In this document: in pieces, positions 8,500 through 17,895 of the stretch
Layout: every line of letters starts with the position of its first letter
How positions within the stretch are numbered: the first letter of the stretch is position 1
DNA from: Bog-159 sp963738345
GTDB taxonomy: Bacteria; Acidobacteriota; Terriglobia; Bryobacterales; Bryobacteraceae
Length of the DNA stretch: 64,000 bases
Reading direction: 5' to 3'
NCBI GenBank assembly: GCA_963738345.1
Contig: CAVTWI010000002.1
Location: 806,001-870,000 of the forward strand
Position numbers and translations under genes: made by a program
The notes under the pieces: generated by a model
Told to the model about the DNA's origin: nothing
Seen by the model: only the letters and a program-made list of their open reading frames with translations
The model's database searches: none

Positions 8500-8525
8500 G
8501 GGGACAGACCTTGCAGCCTGTCCCC
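8500..8525. repeat. Perfect hairpin GGGGACAG...CTGTCCCC
   Basis: Eight-base perfect inverted arms (8500-8507 and 8518-8525) around a ten-base loop, upstream of the DUF1080 gene. A related hairpin (arms AGGGGCAGGC/GCCTGTCCCT) lies after clpP at 49606-49630, which suggests a dispersed palindromic repeat rather than a gene-specific terminator. No T run follows on either strand. Confidence 0.5.
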
Positions 8526-8553
8526 CAGTCTTACTCTGCAATTCCGCGCTGCC

Positions 8554-8697
8554 TTAGAAATCGATACGCGCGGAGATTTGTCCCGTCCGGTATCCGCCAA
8601 AGTCGGAACCGCGGGCTGCCGTGATCTGGCCAAACGACGGATTGTCGATGGCGTTAAAATTCACGTGATTGAAGAATGCGCCCGCGAACCGTTGCCG
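8554..8697 (-). pseudogene. C-terminal fragment of a TonB-dependent-receptor-like protein
   Basis: The minus-strand frame ends in AFFNHVNFNAIDNPSFGQIT then a short Arg/Gly stretch and GQISARIDF-stop. The 'F-N-H-x-N-F ... FG-x-I-T-x-A ... R-x-x-F' end is typical of the outer-membrane beta-barrel C-terminus of the large CarboxypepD_reg/TonB-receptor-like proteins common in Acidobacteria. Only about 47 codons remain; nothing upstream to 8860 continues the barrel. Confidence 0.55.
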
Positions 8698-8863
8698 ATC
8701 CGAAGTGTCCTTGGCGGTAGCAAGGGATTGTCGGGAGTCGGGCAGCGTTCCGGACGTTTGGATCTGTTTCCGGTATCTTGGCAACTGCTCCATCGTGTGA
8801 CTGGGCGCACGGCTCGAGCGGCGCTGGTTCAGTCATAATAGGCGAAGGAGATGAGCGCGCGGT

Positions 8864-10432
8864 TTGGGAACAGGGCCAGGATCGGAGCAGCAGATTCTTG
8901 AAATTGACTCGCTACGCGAGCAGAACCGGCAGCTTCGAGACCTGCTAGAGCAGAAGAACGAATACATAGAGACGCAGCTTCGGCGGCGGTCGCATGTTTT
9001 CGACGTCATCTTATCGAACCTTCCGGATCTGATCTGCACCTTCGATTTGCATGGGCGTTTCACCTACGCCAATGCCGCGCTACTGGGGGTGTGGCAACGG
9101 AGCCTGGCGGAAATCATCGGCAAGAATACCTTCGATTTGGGCTACCCGCTGGACTTGGCGGTGCGGATTCAGGGCGAGGTAGTGCATGTTATCGAATCGC
9201 GCAAGGCGGTCGTGAACCATACTCCGTTCACGGGCGCGAACGGGGAGACGCGGGTTTACGAGTACATCTTTTCGCCTGTATTCGGCGGCGACCAGGCAGT
9301 GGAAGAAGTGACGTGCACGGCGCGCGACATTACCGAGCGCGAGCGCATGAAGGCGGATCTGGGGGAGAGCAAGAACAAGTTGCAGGAAGTGTTCGCGCAG
9401 GCGCCGGTGGCGATCGTCGTTTTTCGGGGCAGCGATTTCATCGTGGAACTGGCGAATCCGTTTTATCAGGCGCTCTTCCACGGCAAAGAGCTAACTGGGC
9501 GGCGCTTCGCCGACATCGTGCCCGAACTCGGCGAAGATGTTTGGGCGATCCTGCGCCGGGTGGTGGAAACGGGCGAGCCGTATGTCGCGCACGAATGGTA
9601 CGTGCCTTACGACCAGAACGGCGACGGCAAAATCGAGGACGTCTGGTTTAACGTGGTCTACCATCCGATGCGTGACGCGGACGGAACGATCAACGGCCTG
9701 GTGGCGGTGTGCAGCGACGTCACGGCGCAAGTAGTGGCGCGCAAGGAATTGGAATCCGCAAACCGGCGACTGGAGGAATTCGCATATGTCGCCAGCCATG
9801 ACTTACAGGAACCGCTGCGGATGGTGGGAATCTACACTGAGGTGATTCTGGGCGAGTTGGATGGCGACAACCTCACGATCCGAATGGCTTCCGAGTTCGT
9901 TGGCCAGGGCGTGAAGCGGATGCGGCAATTGATTAGCGATCTGCTGGATTACTCGCGCGTGATCCATGCGGACGATACACCGGCGGGCAAAGCGGATCTG
10001 AATGAATCGATGGCGCAGGCATTGCGGACGTTGGAAGCGAGGGTCGGCGACATGCATGCGAAGGTTACGGTGGGACGGCTGCCGACGGTGGAGGGCGACA
10101 GTTTCCAGTTCGCGCATCTGTTTCAAAACCTGCTGGCCAACTCGCTTAAGTATGTTCGCAGCGGCGTGACGCCGGAGATTGAGGTGTTGTCGCGGCGGGA
10201 GGGCGATGAGTGGGTGGTTTCGGTTCGTGACAACGGGATCGGTTTCGAACCGAGGTTTGCGCAGCAGATATTTGGATTATTCAAGAGGCTGCACAAGGAT
10301 GATTTTCCGGGCACGGGGTTGGGGCTGGCGATTTGTCAACGGATTGTGGAGCGGTATCACGGGCGGATTTGGGCGGAGGGGCGGCCGGGCGAGGGGGCGA
10401 CTATTTATGTGTCGCTACCGGTTACGAAGTGA
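8864..10432 (+). CDS. PAS-domain sensor histidine kinase
   Basis: Likely cytosolic two-component sensor; no membrane segment is seen. Order: short coiled coil (about 10-40), PAS/PAC (43-160, ending TARDITERERM), second PAS/PAC (172-290), HisKA with phospho-acceptor His312 in YVASHDLQEPLRM, then HATPase with N box HLFQNLLANSLKY, G1 DNGIGFEP and G2 GTGLGLAI. The HisKA type is the one seen in phytochrome-like kinases. The in-frame start is TTG 8864. GGCGAAGGAG followed by ATG at 8851 is a much better start but is out of frame, so a one-base error near 8855-8875 is likely. No response regulator is adjacent. Confidence 0.9.
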   Translation: MGTGPGSEQQILEIDSLREQNRQLRDLLEQKNEYIETQLRRRSHVFDVILSNLPDLICTFDLHGRFTYANAALLGVWQRSLAEIIGKNTFDLGYPLDLAVRIQGEVVHVIESRKAVVNHTPFTGANGETRVYEYIFSPVFGGDQAVEEVTCTARDITERERMKADLGESKNKLQEVFAQAPVAIVVFRGSDFIVELANPFYQALFHGKELTGRRFADIVPELGEDVWAILRRVVETGEPYVAHEWYVPYDQNGDGKIEDVWFNVVYHPMRDADGTINGLVAVCSDVTAQVVARKELESANRRLEEFAYVASHDLQEPLRMVGIYTEVILGELDGDNLTIRMASEFVGQGVKRMRQLISDLLDYSRVIHADDTPAGKADLNESMAQALRTLEARVGDMHAKVTVGRLPTVEGDSFQFAHLFQNLLANSLKYVRSGVTPEIEVLSRREGDEWVVSVRDNGIGFEPRFAQQIFGLFKRLHKDDFPGTGLGLAICQRIVERYHGRIWAEGRPGEGATIYVSLPVTK

Positions 10433-10544
10433 AAAGTTGGCGGATTTTGCGGGCGTTCTCTTCGCTAGCCCGCTCCTTTTCCAGATCATTCGGGCGCTCC
10501 GGCTTGCCTTCGTAGAACCGGCGATGCAGAATTTCCAGGGGCAT
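10422..10544 (-). CDS. Possible small charged protein
   Basis: Open frame of 40 codons from ATG 10544 (MPLEILHRRFYEGKPERPND... ending QLFTS) with codon choice like the surrounding genes and a highly charged helical composition. It overlaps the 3' end of the kinase gene by 11 bp, convergently. No ribosome-binding site is obvious and I recognise no family, so it could be chance. Confidence 0.3.
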   Translation of the reverse strand: MPLEILHRRFYEGKPERPNDLEKERASEENARKIRQLFTS

Positions 10545-10639
10545 CGTGGGTTGGATTCTTTGCTTTGGTTATCGGGCAAATTCAAGCGGTCTCTCATAGA
10601 CGCTAGCGACGCGCTACTTTCTGTTCGCCGACTGAACAA

Positions 10640-10659
10640 CCCCACCCTTACGGGTGGGG
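10640..10659. terminator. Hairpin between histidine kinase and nrdJ, followed by short repeats
   Basis: CCCCACCC (10640-10647) and GGGTGGGG (10652-10659) form a perfect eight-base stem with loop TTAC. There is no T run. From 10660 to about 10725 several imperfect copies of TCGGAAAGTTCGGGC follow in tandem. The stretch 10545-10728 holds no other gene I can support. Confidence 0.4.
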
Positions 10660-10728
10660 CTCGGAAAGTTCGGCTCGGAAAGTTCGGGCTCGAGTTCGGG
10701 TGCGGATAGTTCGGGCTCGGAGAGCTCG

Positions 10729-13567
10729 CTAACTGCAGCCGCTGGTGCCGCCGCAGTTGCCGCACTTATAGCAACTTCCGTTGCGGGTCATGATGGAGCC
10801 GCACTCGGCGCACAACGGGGCGTCGGCGGTCATCGGCGCAAACGGTAATTCCTGCTGCGGGCTGGTTTCGGTGGCGCGCAGGGTGGGCGGATCTCCGGCT
10901 TCGGTGATGGCGTACTCGGGGCCGAGGAAGCGTGCGCCGAGCCAGCGGAAGATGTAATCCATGATGGACTTGGCGTAGGGGATTTGTTGGTTGCCGGTCC
11001 AGCCGCTGGGTTCGAAGCGGACGTGGGCGAATTTGTCCACTAGGAACTTCACGGGCACGCCGTATTGCAGATTGAAGCTGATGGCGGTGGCGAAGGCGTC
11101 CATGAGGCCGGAGATGGTGGAGCCTTCCTTGGCCATGGTGATGAAGATTTCGCCGGGCGCGCCGTCGTCATACATGCCGACGGTGATGTAGCCTTCGTGG
11201 CCGCCGATGGAGAATTTGTGGGTGACGGCGCGGCGCTCGTCGGGAAGTTTGCGGCGCACGGGACGGTAGACCACTTTTTCGACGGTCTGGGTGGCTGGGG
11301 CGACGGGCGGCTGCCGCAGCGGCTTTTTCGGCCTTGCCGCCCGTGCCGGAACTGAGCGGCTGCACGCGCTTGGAATTGTCGCGATAGATGGCCACGGCTT
11401 TCAGGCCCAGCTTCCAGCTTTCGATGTAGGCGTCCATCACTTCGTCGACGGTGGACTCTTCGGGCATGTTGATGGTCTTCGAAATCGCGCCGGAGACGAA
11501 GGGCTGCACGGCGCCCATCATCTTCAGGTGGCCCATGTAATGGATGGAGCGCGTGCCATTTGCGGGGCGGAAGCTGCAATCGAAACACGGCGAGGTGCTC
11601 GGGCTTCAGGTGCGGCGCGCCTTCGATGGTGCCGGTGGCGTCGATGTGGCTGACGATCTGGTCGGCCTGCGCGGGCGTGTAGCCGAGCTTGATGAGCGCC
11701 TGCGGCACGGTGTTGTTGACGATCTTGATGACGCCGCCGCCGACCAGCTTCTTGTACTTCACCAGCGCCAGGTCGGGCTCGATGCCGGTGGTATCGCAAT
11801 CCATCATGAAGCCGATGGTGCCGGTGGGGGCGATCACGGTCACCTGTGCGTTGCGATAGCCGTGACGGCGGCCGAATTCGAGGGCGTTATCCCAGCACTC
11901 CTGGGCGCCCTTGGTAGAGGTCCTGCGGAATCTGGCGGCCGTTGAGGCGATGCGCGGCGTCGCGGTGCATGCGGATCACTTCGAGGAAGGGCTCGCGCAT
12001 TGCGTGGCGTAGCCGGGGAACGGTCCGGTGGTCTCGGCGATGCGGGAACTGGTGAGGTAAGCCTGGCCGCACATGATGGCGGTGATGGCGCCGGCATAGT
12101 CGCGGCCCTGATCGCTGTCATACGGGATGCCGAAGGACATGAGCAGCGCGCCGAGGTTGGCGAAGCCGAGGCCCAGCGGGCGGTAGTTGTGCGAGTTGCC
12201 GGCGATCTTTTCGGTGGGATAGCTGGCGTTATCGACGATGATTTCCTGCGCCATGATGAGGGTGTCGACGGCGTGGCGGAAGGCTTCCACGTCGAACTGG
12301 CCGCCGGGGCCGACGAACTTCATCAGGTTGAGCGACGAAAGGTTGCAGGCGGAATCGTCGAGGAACATGTATTCCGAGCAGGGGTTGGAGGCGTTGATGC
12401 GCGACGGTGTTCTTGCAGGGATGCCAGCGGTTGACGGTGGTATCGAACTGCATGCCGGGATCGCCGCACTGGTGGGTGGCTTCGGCGATCTGGTGCATGA
12501 GGTCGCGGGCTTTCATGCGCGCTTTACGGGTTGGCCGCCGACGACGGATTTGGTCCACCAGTCGCGGTCTTCGACGACGGCTTCCATGAACTCGTCGGTG
12601 GCGCGGACGGAGTTGTTGGCGTTCTGGAAGAAGATGGAGCTGTAGGCTTCGCCATCGAGCGAGGAATCGTAGCCGGCTTCGATGAGGGTGTGGGCCTTCT
12701 TTTCTTCTTTGGCTTTGCACCAGACGAACTTTTCGATATCGGGGTGATCGGCGTTGAGGATCACCATTTTGGCGGCGCGGCGGGTTTTGCCGCCGGACTT
12801 GATGACGCCGGCGAAGGCGTCGAAGCCCTTCATGAAGGAGAGCGGGCCGGAGGCGCGGCCGCCGCCGGAGAGGATGGCGTCCTCTTCGCGCAGGGACGAG
12901 AGGTTGGTGCCGGTGCCGGAGCCCCACTTGAAGAGCATGCCTTCGGTTTTGGCGAGGTCGAGGATGGATTCGAGCGAATCCTTGACGGAGACGATGAAGC
13001 AGGCGGAGCATTGCGGCCGGGTGGCGCCGGTCTCGAGTTTGGCGATGGCGCCGGCTTCCTGGTCGTAGAACCAGCCGTAGCCGCGGGCTTCTTTCACGCC
13101 GACGTTGAACCAGACGGGCGAATTGAAGCAGGCCTTCTGGGTGAGCATGAGGTGGGCGAGTTCGTCGCGGAAGTTCTGGTTGTCCTGAGCAGTGGCGAAG
13201 TAGCCATCCTTCAGGCCCCAATCGGCGATGGTGTCGACGACGCGCTGGACCAGTTGGGCGACGCTGCGATTCGCGTTCGGGCGAGCCCAGCTTTCCGTGG
13301 AAGTATTTGCTGGCGACGATGTTGGTGGCGGTTTGGGACCAATCGACGGGGACTTCGATGTCGCGCTGTTCGAAGATGACTGCGCCTTTGTCGTTGCCGA
13401 TGGAGGCGGTACGGGTCTCCCACTGGACTTCGTCGTAAGGCGTTTTGCCGGCCTCTTGGCGAGCGGTGAAGTAACGGGGGAAGGCAACGCCCGTCCGATG
13501 TGACCTTTTGTTCTTTTGTTTTCAACGTTTCCATGTTTGCACTTAAATCTACGGTAAGCTGTCCCAT
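10729..13567 (-). CDS. nrdJ: Adenosylcobalamin-dependent ribonucleotide reductase (class II), frameshifted
   Basis: Reduces ribonucleotides to deoxyribonucleotides using B12. Starting at ATG 13567 after GGAGGG (MGQLTVDLSANMETL), the protein must be read through at least seven frame changes (near 13490, 13290, 12530, 12410, 12000, 11900, 11570 and 11340). Pieces in order include KACFNSPVWFNVGV, QCSACFIVSVKDSLESILDL, GSGTGTNLSSLREED, NPCSEYMFLDDSACNLSSLN, MTVIAPTGTIGFMMDCDTTG, and a C-terminal zinc-ribbon CAECGSIMTRNGSCYKCGNC. Total length near 946 codons fits NrdJ. As no other reductase is visible and the gene is essential-type, I take the shifts as sequence errors. Confidence 0.9.
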
Positions 13568-13600
13568 GAAGCTTCCCTCCTTTATTGTCGCGCATTCGTA

Positions 13601-13630
13601 ATAATGGCCCAACATATAGTACTTCGTCAA
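13601..13630 (-). promoter_or_regulatory. Probable nrdJ promoter
   Basis: Minus strand TTGACG (13625-13630) and CATTAT (13601-13606) with 18-bp spacing, about 27 bases ahead of the nrdJ start with an intervening GGAGGG. AT-rich stretches ACTATATGTTG and ACAGCATATAG, 30 bp apart, overlap the region and faintly resemble NrdR boxes, but the match is too loose to call. Confidence 0.45.
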
Positions 13631-13696
13631 GGATTTTATCTATATGCTGTGCTATAGGTTACGGACAACTTAATTTATGGAGAATTTTTCGTTTAG

Positions 13697-13850
13697 CCGG
13701 CAACGGTGGTGACGACCAAACCGGTGGCTCCGCGGCGGGTGGCGCTGCGGTAGCTGTGGGAGACGGTGGAAGGATGAGCTTGCCGGCCATGACGTAGACG
13801 AATTCGATGCCGGGGCGGGCGCTGGCGGCGGGTACGGGTAGGGACTGGGA
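13697..13850 (-). pseudogene. Decayed copy of the 3' end of the XRE-cupin regulator gene
   Basis: Matches 20849-21060 in the same orientation, with a 41-bp block (13730-13770 against 20878-20918) and a 36-bp block identical. Two internal deletions, of roughly 60 and 12 bp, remove part of the cupin barrel, though the residues PGIEFVYVMAGKL remain readable. It lies just downstream of the sulfatase operon, whose other side carries the intact gene. Confidence 0.85.
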
Positions 13851-13902
13851 GATCACGATCTTTACGTTCAGGAGTTCGGCACCGCCCGTGACGATCATGT
13901 TC

Positions 13903-14862
13903 TCAATCGAGGTCCCGGACGACGCGAAAGCCTATGTGGCCGGTTGAGGCATCGGGTTCCGTGCCGGTACGCGCGGCGTTGCGGTAGCGGCGGCAATAAG
14001 GTTCGTGGCAGAGGTAGGAGCCGCCCTTCATCACGCGCTTGTCGCCGTAGGGCGGCCCAACCGGCGCAACCCGCGTCGCCTCGACATGCCACGTCGGATC
14101 GAAGTAGTCCGCGCACCACTCCCACGTGTTTCCCACGGCGTTGAATAGCCCGAAGGCATTGGGCGGGAACGCGTCCACCGGCGCTGTGGCTGTGAAGCCA
14201 TCTTCACCGAGATCGCCGTCAGGAAATGTACCCTGCCAGATGTTGCACATGTGGCGACCATCCGGGGTCAACTCGTTGCCCCAGGGATAGGTATTCTGAT
14301 CCAGGCCGCCACGGGCAGCATATTCCCATTCGGCCTCGGTCGGAAGGCGATGACCGGCCCACTCACAATAGGCGGCTGCGTCGTTCCATGAGACGTGCAC
14401 AAACGGGTATCGATCGCGGCCCACAAGCGAACTGCCAGGGCCTTCGGGGTGACGCCAGTCAGCCCCGTCTACGCGCATCCACCACGGGAGGCCTGGTATA
14501 GATGGCCCGCGCTGCGCCTCGGCCACGTGGTTGCGAAACACGAACGACCAGCCGAAACGCTCGGCCTCGGTTCGATAGCCCGTCTTGCGCGCGAACTCGT
14601 CGAACTGCGCGTTCGTCACGGCGTAGCGCGAGACATAGAAGCCCTCCAGAGTGACCTGCCGCACCGGACCCTCGCCATCGGATGGAAAGGCCTCTGGCGA
14701 TTCGCTTCCCATACAGAACCGGCCACCGTCAAGCCGGATCATGTCCTCGAGCGAGCCTCGCGTGGCACGAGGCCGATCAAAGGCGCCTTGAATCGAGGTG
14801 GCCAGCCGGGTGAGGCGGGTCTTGCTGGGGACGCAGCAAGGCGCGAGCGGGTTGGGTGTCAT
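13903..14862 (-). CDS. Formylglycine-generating enzyme (sulfatase-modifying factor)
   Basis: Oxidises the active-site Cys of sulfatases to formylglycine using copper and oxygen. The 319-residue protein has the FGE/SUMF1 fold landmarks: GGRFCMGS at about 46, FYVSRYAVTNAQFDEF, PFVHVSWNDAAAYCEWAGHRLPTEAEWEY split over residues 170-200, WEWCADYF, and the catalytic Cys pair in GGSYLCHEPYCRRYRNAAR with C-x4-C spacing as in aerobic FGE. No signal peptide, so it should act in the cytosol. It ends the operon that begins with a CSPNR sulfatase, its evident client. Thirteen bases separate it from the parvulin gene. Confidence 0.95.
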   Translation of the reverse strand: MTPNPLAPCCVPSKTRLTRLATSIQGAFDRPRATRGSLEDMIRLDGGRFCMGSESPEAFPSDGEGPVRQVTLEGFYVSRYAVTNAQFDEFARKTGYRTEAERFGWSFVFRNHVAEAQRGPSIPGLPWWMRVDGADWRHPEGPGSSLVGRDRYPFVHVSWNDAAAYCEWAGHRLPTEAEWEYAARGGLDQNTYPWGNELTPDGRHMCNIWQGTFPDGDLGEDGFTATAPVDAFPPNAFGLFNAVGNTWEWCADYFDPTWHVEATRVAPVGPPYGDKRVMKGGSYLCHEPYCRRYRNAARTGTEPDASTGHIGFRVVRDLD

Positions 14863-14875
14863 GAGCGTGAGCGGT

Positions 14876-15733
14876 TTACGAGGATCGGGCGGAGTTTTCG
14901 GCGACGAAACGGATATCGGCCCGCGAGCGCAGTTCGCCCACCGCTTTCACCAGCAGTTCATGCTGGTTGCGCGTGGTGAAAGCCGCTTCGATATCCGCGC
15001 GCACATCGTCTAGGGCAGCGGCGCCGCCGCTGGTTCTGGTGCGCAGCTCCGCGATGTGAAACCCGAACGGGGTTGTAAAGATCCCGCTCCGCTCGCCGGG
15101 CTCTAGAGCGCGAATTGCCGATTCGAACTCATCCACCATGTGGCCCGACGGGAACGTACCCAGATCCCCGCCGTTGCCTTTGCAGTCGGAGTGGTGCTCG
15201 GCGGCCTCGCCAAAGGGCATGCCGTTCTCCAGGTCGGCCAGAGCTGCCTGAATTCCGGCTTCGGCTTGCTCCTCCGATTGGTCCTCGTTTACGTGCTTCA
15301 CGATATGCGCGGCGTGAAACGTTTCGGGAAGGCGAAAGTTCTCGCGGTTCACCCGATAGAAGGCTTCGATCTCTTCCTGGGTGGGTTTGGCTGCGCCGGC
15401 TATGATTTCCTGCGTGAGGCGCTGGACGCGCAGGCTATGCTCAACCACCTGACGCAGGCCGGTATCGTCATAAGAAGTGCGGCACCCTCCGTTTTGCTTC
15501 AGCCTCCGCACTTCCGGTTCTATGGCGGCGGAATCGATGGGCCGCTCATCGCGCGCGGCTGCTTGCGCGAGCAGGATCTTATCCTGCGCGGAGCGCTCCG
15601 CCGCCTCTCTCATCCGGTTGGTGCGCTCCTTTTCATCCGCGATGTTGGCCCAATTCGGATGGCGGCCGATCTGCGCCAGTTCCTGGCGAATGAGCTCTTC
15701 CGGTACGGGCTGGCCGTTTACAAACCAGGGCAT
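14876..15733 (-). CDS. Parvulin-type peptidyl-prolyl isomerase
   Basis: A 285-residue PpiC/SurA-like protein. The N-terminal half is a helical chaperone-like region (PEELIRQELAQIGRHP to about 110); the parvulin domain spans about 130-240 (FHAAHIVKHVNEDQSEEQAE, FGEAAEHHSDCKGNGGDLG, GIFTTPFGFHIAEL). No signal peptide is visible, so it is cytosolic or its leader is missing. Its start overlaps the FG-GAP gene by 16 bp, and it precedes the FGE gene, so a role in folding the exported products of this operon is plausible. Confidence 0.9.
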   Translation of the reverse strand: MPWFVNGQPVPEELIRQELAQIGRHPNWANIADEKERTNRMREAAERSAQDKILLAQAAARDERPIDSAAIEPEVRRLKQNGGCRTSYDDTGLRQVVEHSLRVQRLTQEIIAGAAKPTQEEIEAFYRVNRENFRLPETFHAAHIVKHVNEDQSEEQAEAGIQAALADLENGMPFGEAAEHHSDCKGNGGDLGTFPSGHMVDEFESAIRALEPGERSGIFTTPFGFHIAELRTRTSGGAAALDDVRADIEAAFTTRNQHELLVKAVGELRSRADIRFVAENSARSS

Positions 15734-17871
15734 TTGGCTACCGTAAGATCGATCAGCACCATGACGCCGCCGGTCACATCCGGCGCGACGATATCGGGGG
15801 AGCCGCTGCAGGCGGGCTGGCCATGGAGGTTCTCTAGCAGAATGTCGCCGGGCGCGAATCCGGCGCCTGCGTAATAGGCAGTGGTGAAGGTTCCATTTCC
15901 ATTGCCCAGGAGGATGCCCAAGGTCCTGTCGTTATCGCCTTCAGCCATGAGCAGGTCGGGGATGCCGTCGCCGTTCAGATCGGCAACGGCCAGGATGTCG
16001 CCGCCGGATGCAGTGATCGAGGGTGAGAAAAGCTGCTCGGCGAATGTAAATGCGCCGCTGCCGTTGTTCGTATAGATGATGGCACCCCCGCTGTAAGTGG
16101 CCAGTAGTATGTCGGGCGGGCCCTGTTTGCGCAGCGGCGCCAGCACCACCTGCGTAGGCTGCACGCCGAAGTGATCGATAATGACGTCGATCTGAGTAAG
16201 GTTGAATCCACCCTGCTGGTTATTGAGCAGCACGTCCACGTAGCTATAAACCGTGTCGGTGAGGGCGAGGTCGGCCCAGCCATCCCCATTCAGGTCGGCC
16301 ACCGCGATACTTGCGAAGCAGCAGGCGCCGGGAATTATATCGGTGGGTGTTTGGAACGTGCCGTCACCGTTTCCCAGGGCGAGTAGGCCGCCCGACGTGG
16401 CGAAGTCGAGCTTGCCGTCGTGATTGAAATCTCCCACTGCGAGATAGCCGCCGCCGAGCGTTGATGTGACGCTGCTCTCGGTGAATGTTCCATCGCCCTT
16501 GCCTAGGTAGGCAACAACCGTACCGTCGGATGGGACCAGCAAATCGGGGATACCATCGTTATTTAAATCACCGGAGACAAGGCAGCCAGCGTTCGTCAGA
16601 GTGATGGTGGCTCCAGTTTTAAAAGGATGCGAGGCTTTGCCGGTTCCGAGGAGGATGGAGACGCCGGAGGGCGTGTTCACCGCAAGATCAGGATGGCCGT
16701 CGCCGTTGTAGTCGGCTGCGGCTCCGCAGCCGGCGCCGCCGGGCACGGGGGTCCACTCGCCATCTTCGAATTTTCCGTTTCCGATGTTGATGAGCACGGA
16801 GATTGAGGAGTCGCCGTCCACGAACGCGAGGTCCGTGAGGCCGTTGTTAAGCATGTCGGCGACGGCAAGGTAAGTCTTTAAGCCGCCCTGGGGCACCGGG
16901 TATTGCGTGGGCTTTTGGAAGGTGCCGTCGCCGTTGCCGAGAGCTACGAAGCCGCCGCTCCCGACCAGGTCCGGGATGTGATCGCCGTTCACGTCGTGAA
17001 TTGCGATCTGCTCGACAGGCGAGATTTCCACTTTCAGCGGCTGCGCAAAGCCGCCCTTACCGTTGCCAGGGTAAACCAGCACATAGTTCGGGGTGTGATC
17101 CGTTGCGAAAGCAGCAAGCACAATATCGGCGTGGCCGTTGCCTGTTAGATCTGCAGCGGCGATCCAATATCCACTCAAAGGAGTGGTGGTGTAGGGTCGG
17201 GGTGCCTTGAATGTGCCGTCGCCGTTGCCGAGGAGAACATTGAAACCGGTCTGGGTAGCCACCGCTAGGTCCAACTTGCGGTCCCCGTTGAAGTCCGCGG
17301 CAGCCGCTACCCACGGATCGCTTTGGCTCATTGGCGTCAAAACGCCTGAACCGAATACCCCAGCGCCTTTCCCGGGGAAAAACCAAATCCCGCTACTGGC
17401 GTTAACGACCACATCGGGGATGCCATCGCCGTTGAAGTCAGCCAGTATCGCGCTGCCCACGTACAGATTCGTGCCCGCCTGGTAAAACGTTGCGCGCTGG
17501 AATGTTCCGTCGCCGTTTCCGAAACAGACTGCGAAGCCGACCTGCGCGGCGCCAAGTGTCGTCGAAAAGATCAGGTCAACGTTGCCGTCGCCATTCAGGT
17601 CTTGGGCCACCGGAGTAACGCCGAAGCCGGCTCCGATGTTCGATGTTGGGCCGGAACGAAAGGCGCCGGCGCCGTTCCCGAGAAGCACGTCAGCGTCAGG
17701 GTAGTGGCTGTATATTATGTCCACGATACCGTCGCCATTGGTGTCGGCGGCAACCAGCCCGGATGCGGCGACGGGATAGTCGCGCCGGGCAAGGTACACC
17801 GGCTGCGTGGCAAACGCGGTCGGTAAAGCCCAAAGGCAGAGAACAACGATGGAGATTGGGACCACCTTCAT
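15718..17871 (-). CDS. Secreted FG-GAP/VCBS repeat protein
   Basis: Exported beta-propeller protein of about 717 residues. Signal peptide MKVVPISIVVLCLWALPTAF is followed by some 12 tandem repeats of the form D-x-N-G-D-G-x-x-D-(I/L) ... LGNGDGTF, the calcium-binding loops of integrin-like FG-GAP/VCBS units. The ATG at 17871 has GAGGA six bases upstream and is preferred to the ATG at 17877. No adhesion or enzyme domain is seen. It lies 18 bp after the sulfatase and overlaps the parvulin gene, so it belongs to that operon; it may act as a carbohydrate- or surface-binding partner. Confidence 0.88.
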   Translation of the reverse strand: MKVVPISIVVLCLWALPTAFATQPVYLARRDYPVAASGLVAADTNGDGIVDIIYSHYPDADVLLGNGAGAFRSGPTSNIGAGFGVTPVAQDLNGDGNVDLIFSTTLGAAQVGFAVCFGNGDGTFQRATFYQAGTNLYVGSAILADFNGDGIPDVVVNASSGIWFFPGKGAGVFGSGVLTPMSQSDPWVAAAADFNGDRKLDLAVATQTGFNVLLGNGDGTFKAPRPYTTTPLSGYWIAAADLTGNGHADIVLAAFATDHTPNYVLVYPGNGKGGFAQPLKVEISPVEQIAIHDVNGDHIPDLVGSGGFVALGNGDGTFQKPTQYPVPQGGLKTYLAVADMLNNGLTDLAFVDGDSSISVLINIGNGKFEDGEWTPVPGGAGCGAAADYNGDGHPDLAVNTPSGVSILLGTGKASHPFKTGATITLTNAGCLVSGDLNNDGIPDLLVPSDGTVVAYLGKGDGTFTESSVTSTLGGGYLAVGDFNHDGKLDFATSGGLLALGNGDGTFQTPTDIIPGACCFASIAVADLNGDGWADLALTDTVYSYVDVLLNNQQGGFNLTQIDVIIDHFGVQPTQVVLAPLRKQGPPDILLATYSGGAIIYTNNGSGAFTFAEQLFSPSITASGGDILAVADLNGDGIPDLLMAEGDNDRTLGILLGNGNGTFTTAYYAGAGFAPGDILLENLHGQPACSGSPDIVAPDVTGGVMVLIDLTVAKCPGL

Positions 17872-17895
17872 AACCATTCCTCATTGGCTGAAATG

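Noticed and set aside
13610..13670. NrdR boxes upstream of nrdJ
   Set aside because: Two AT-rich stretches 30 bp apart only loosely resemble the motif.
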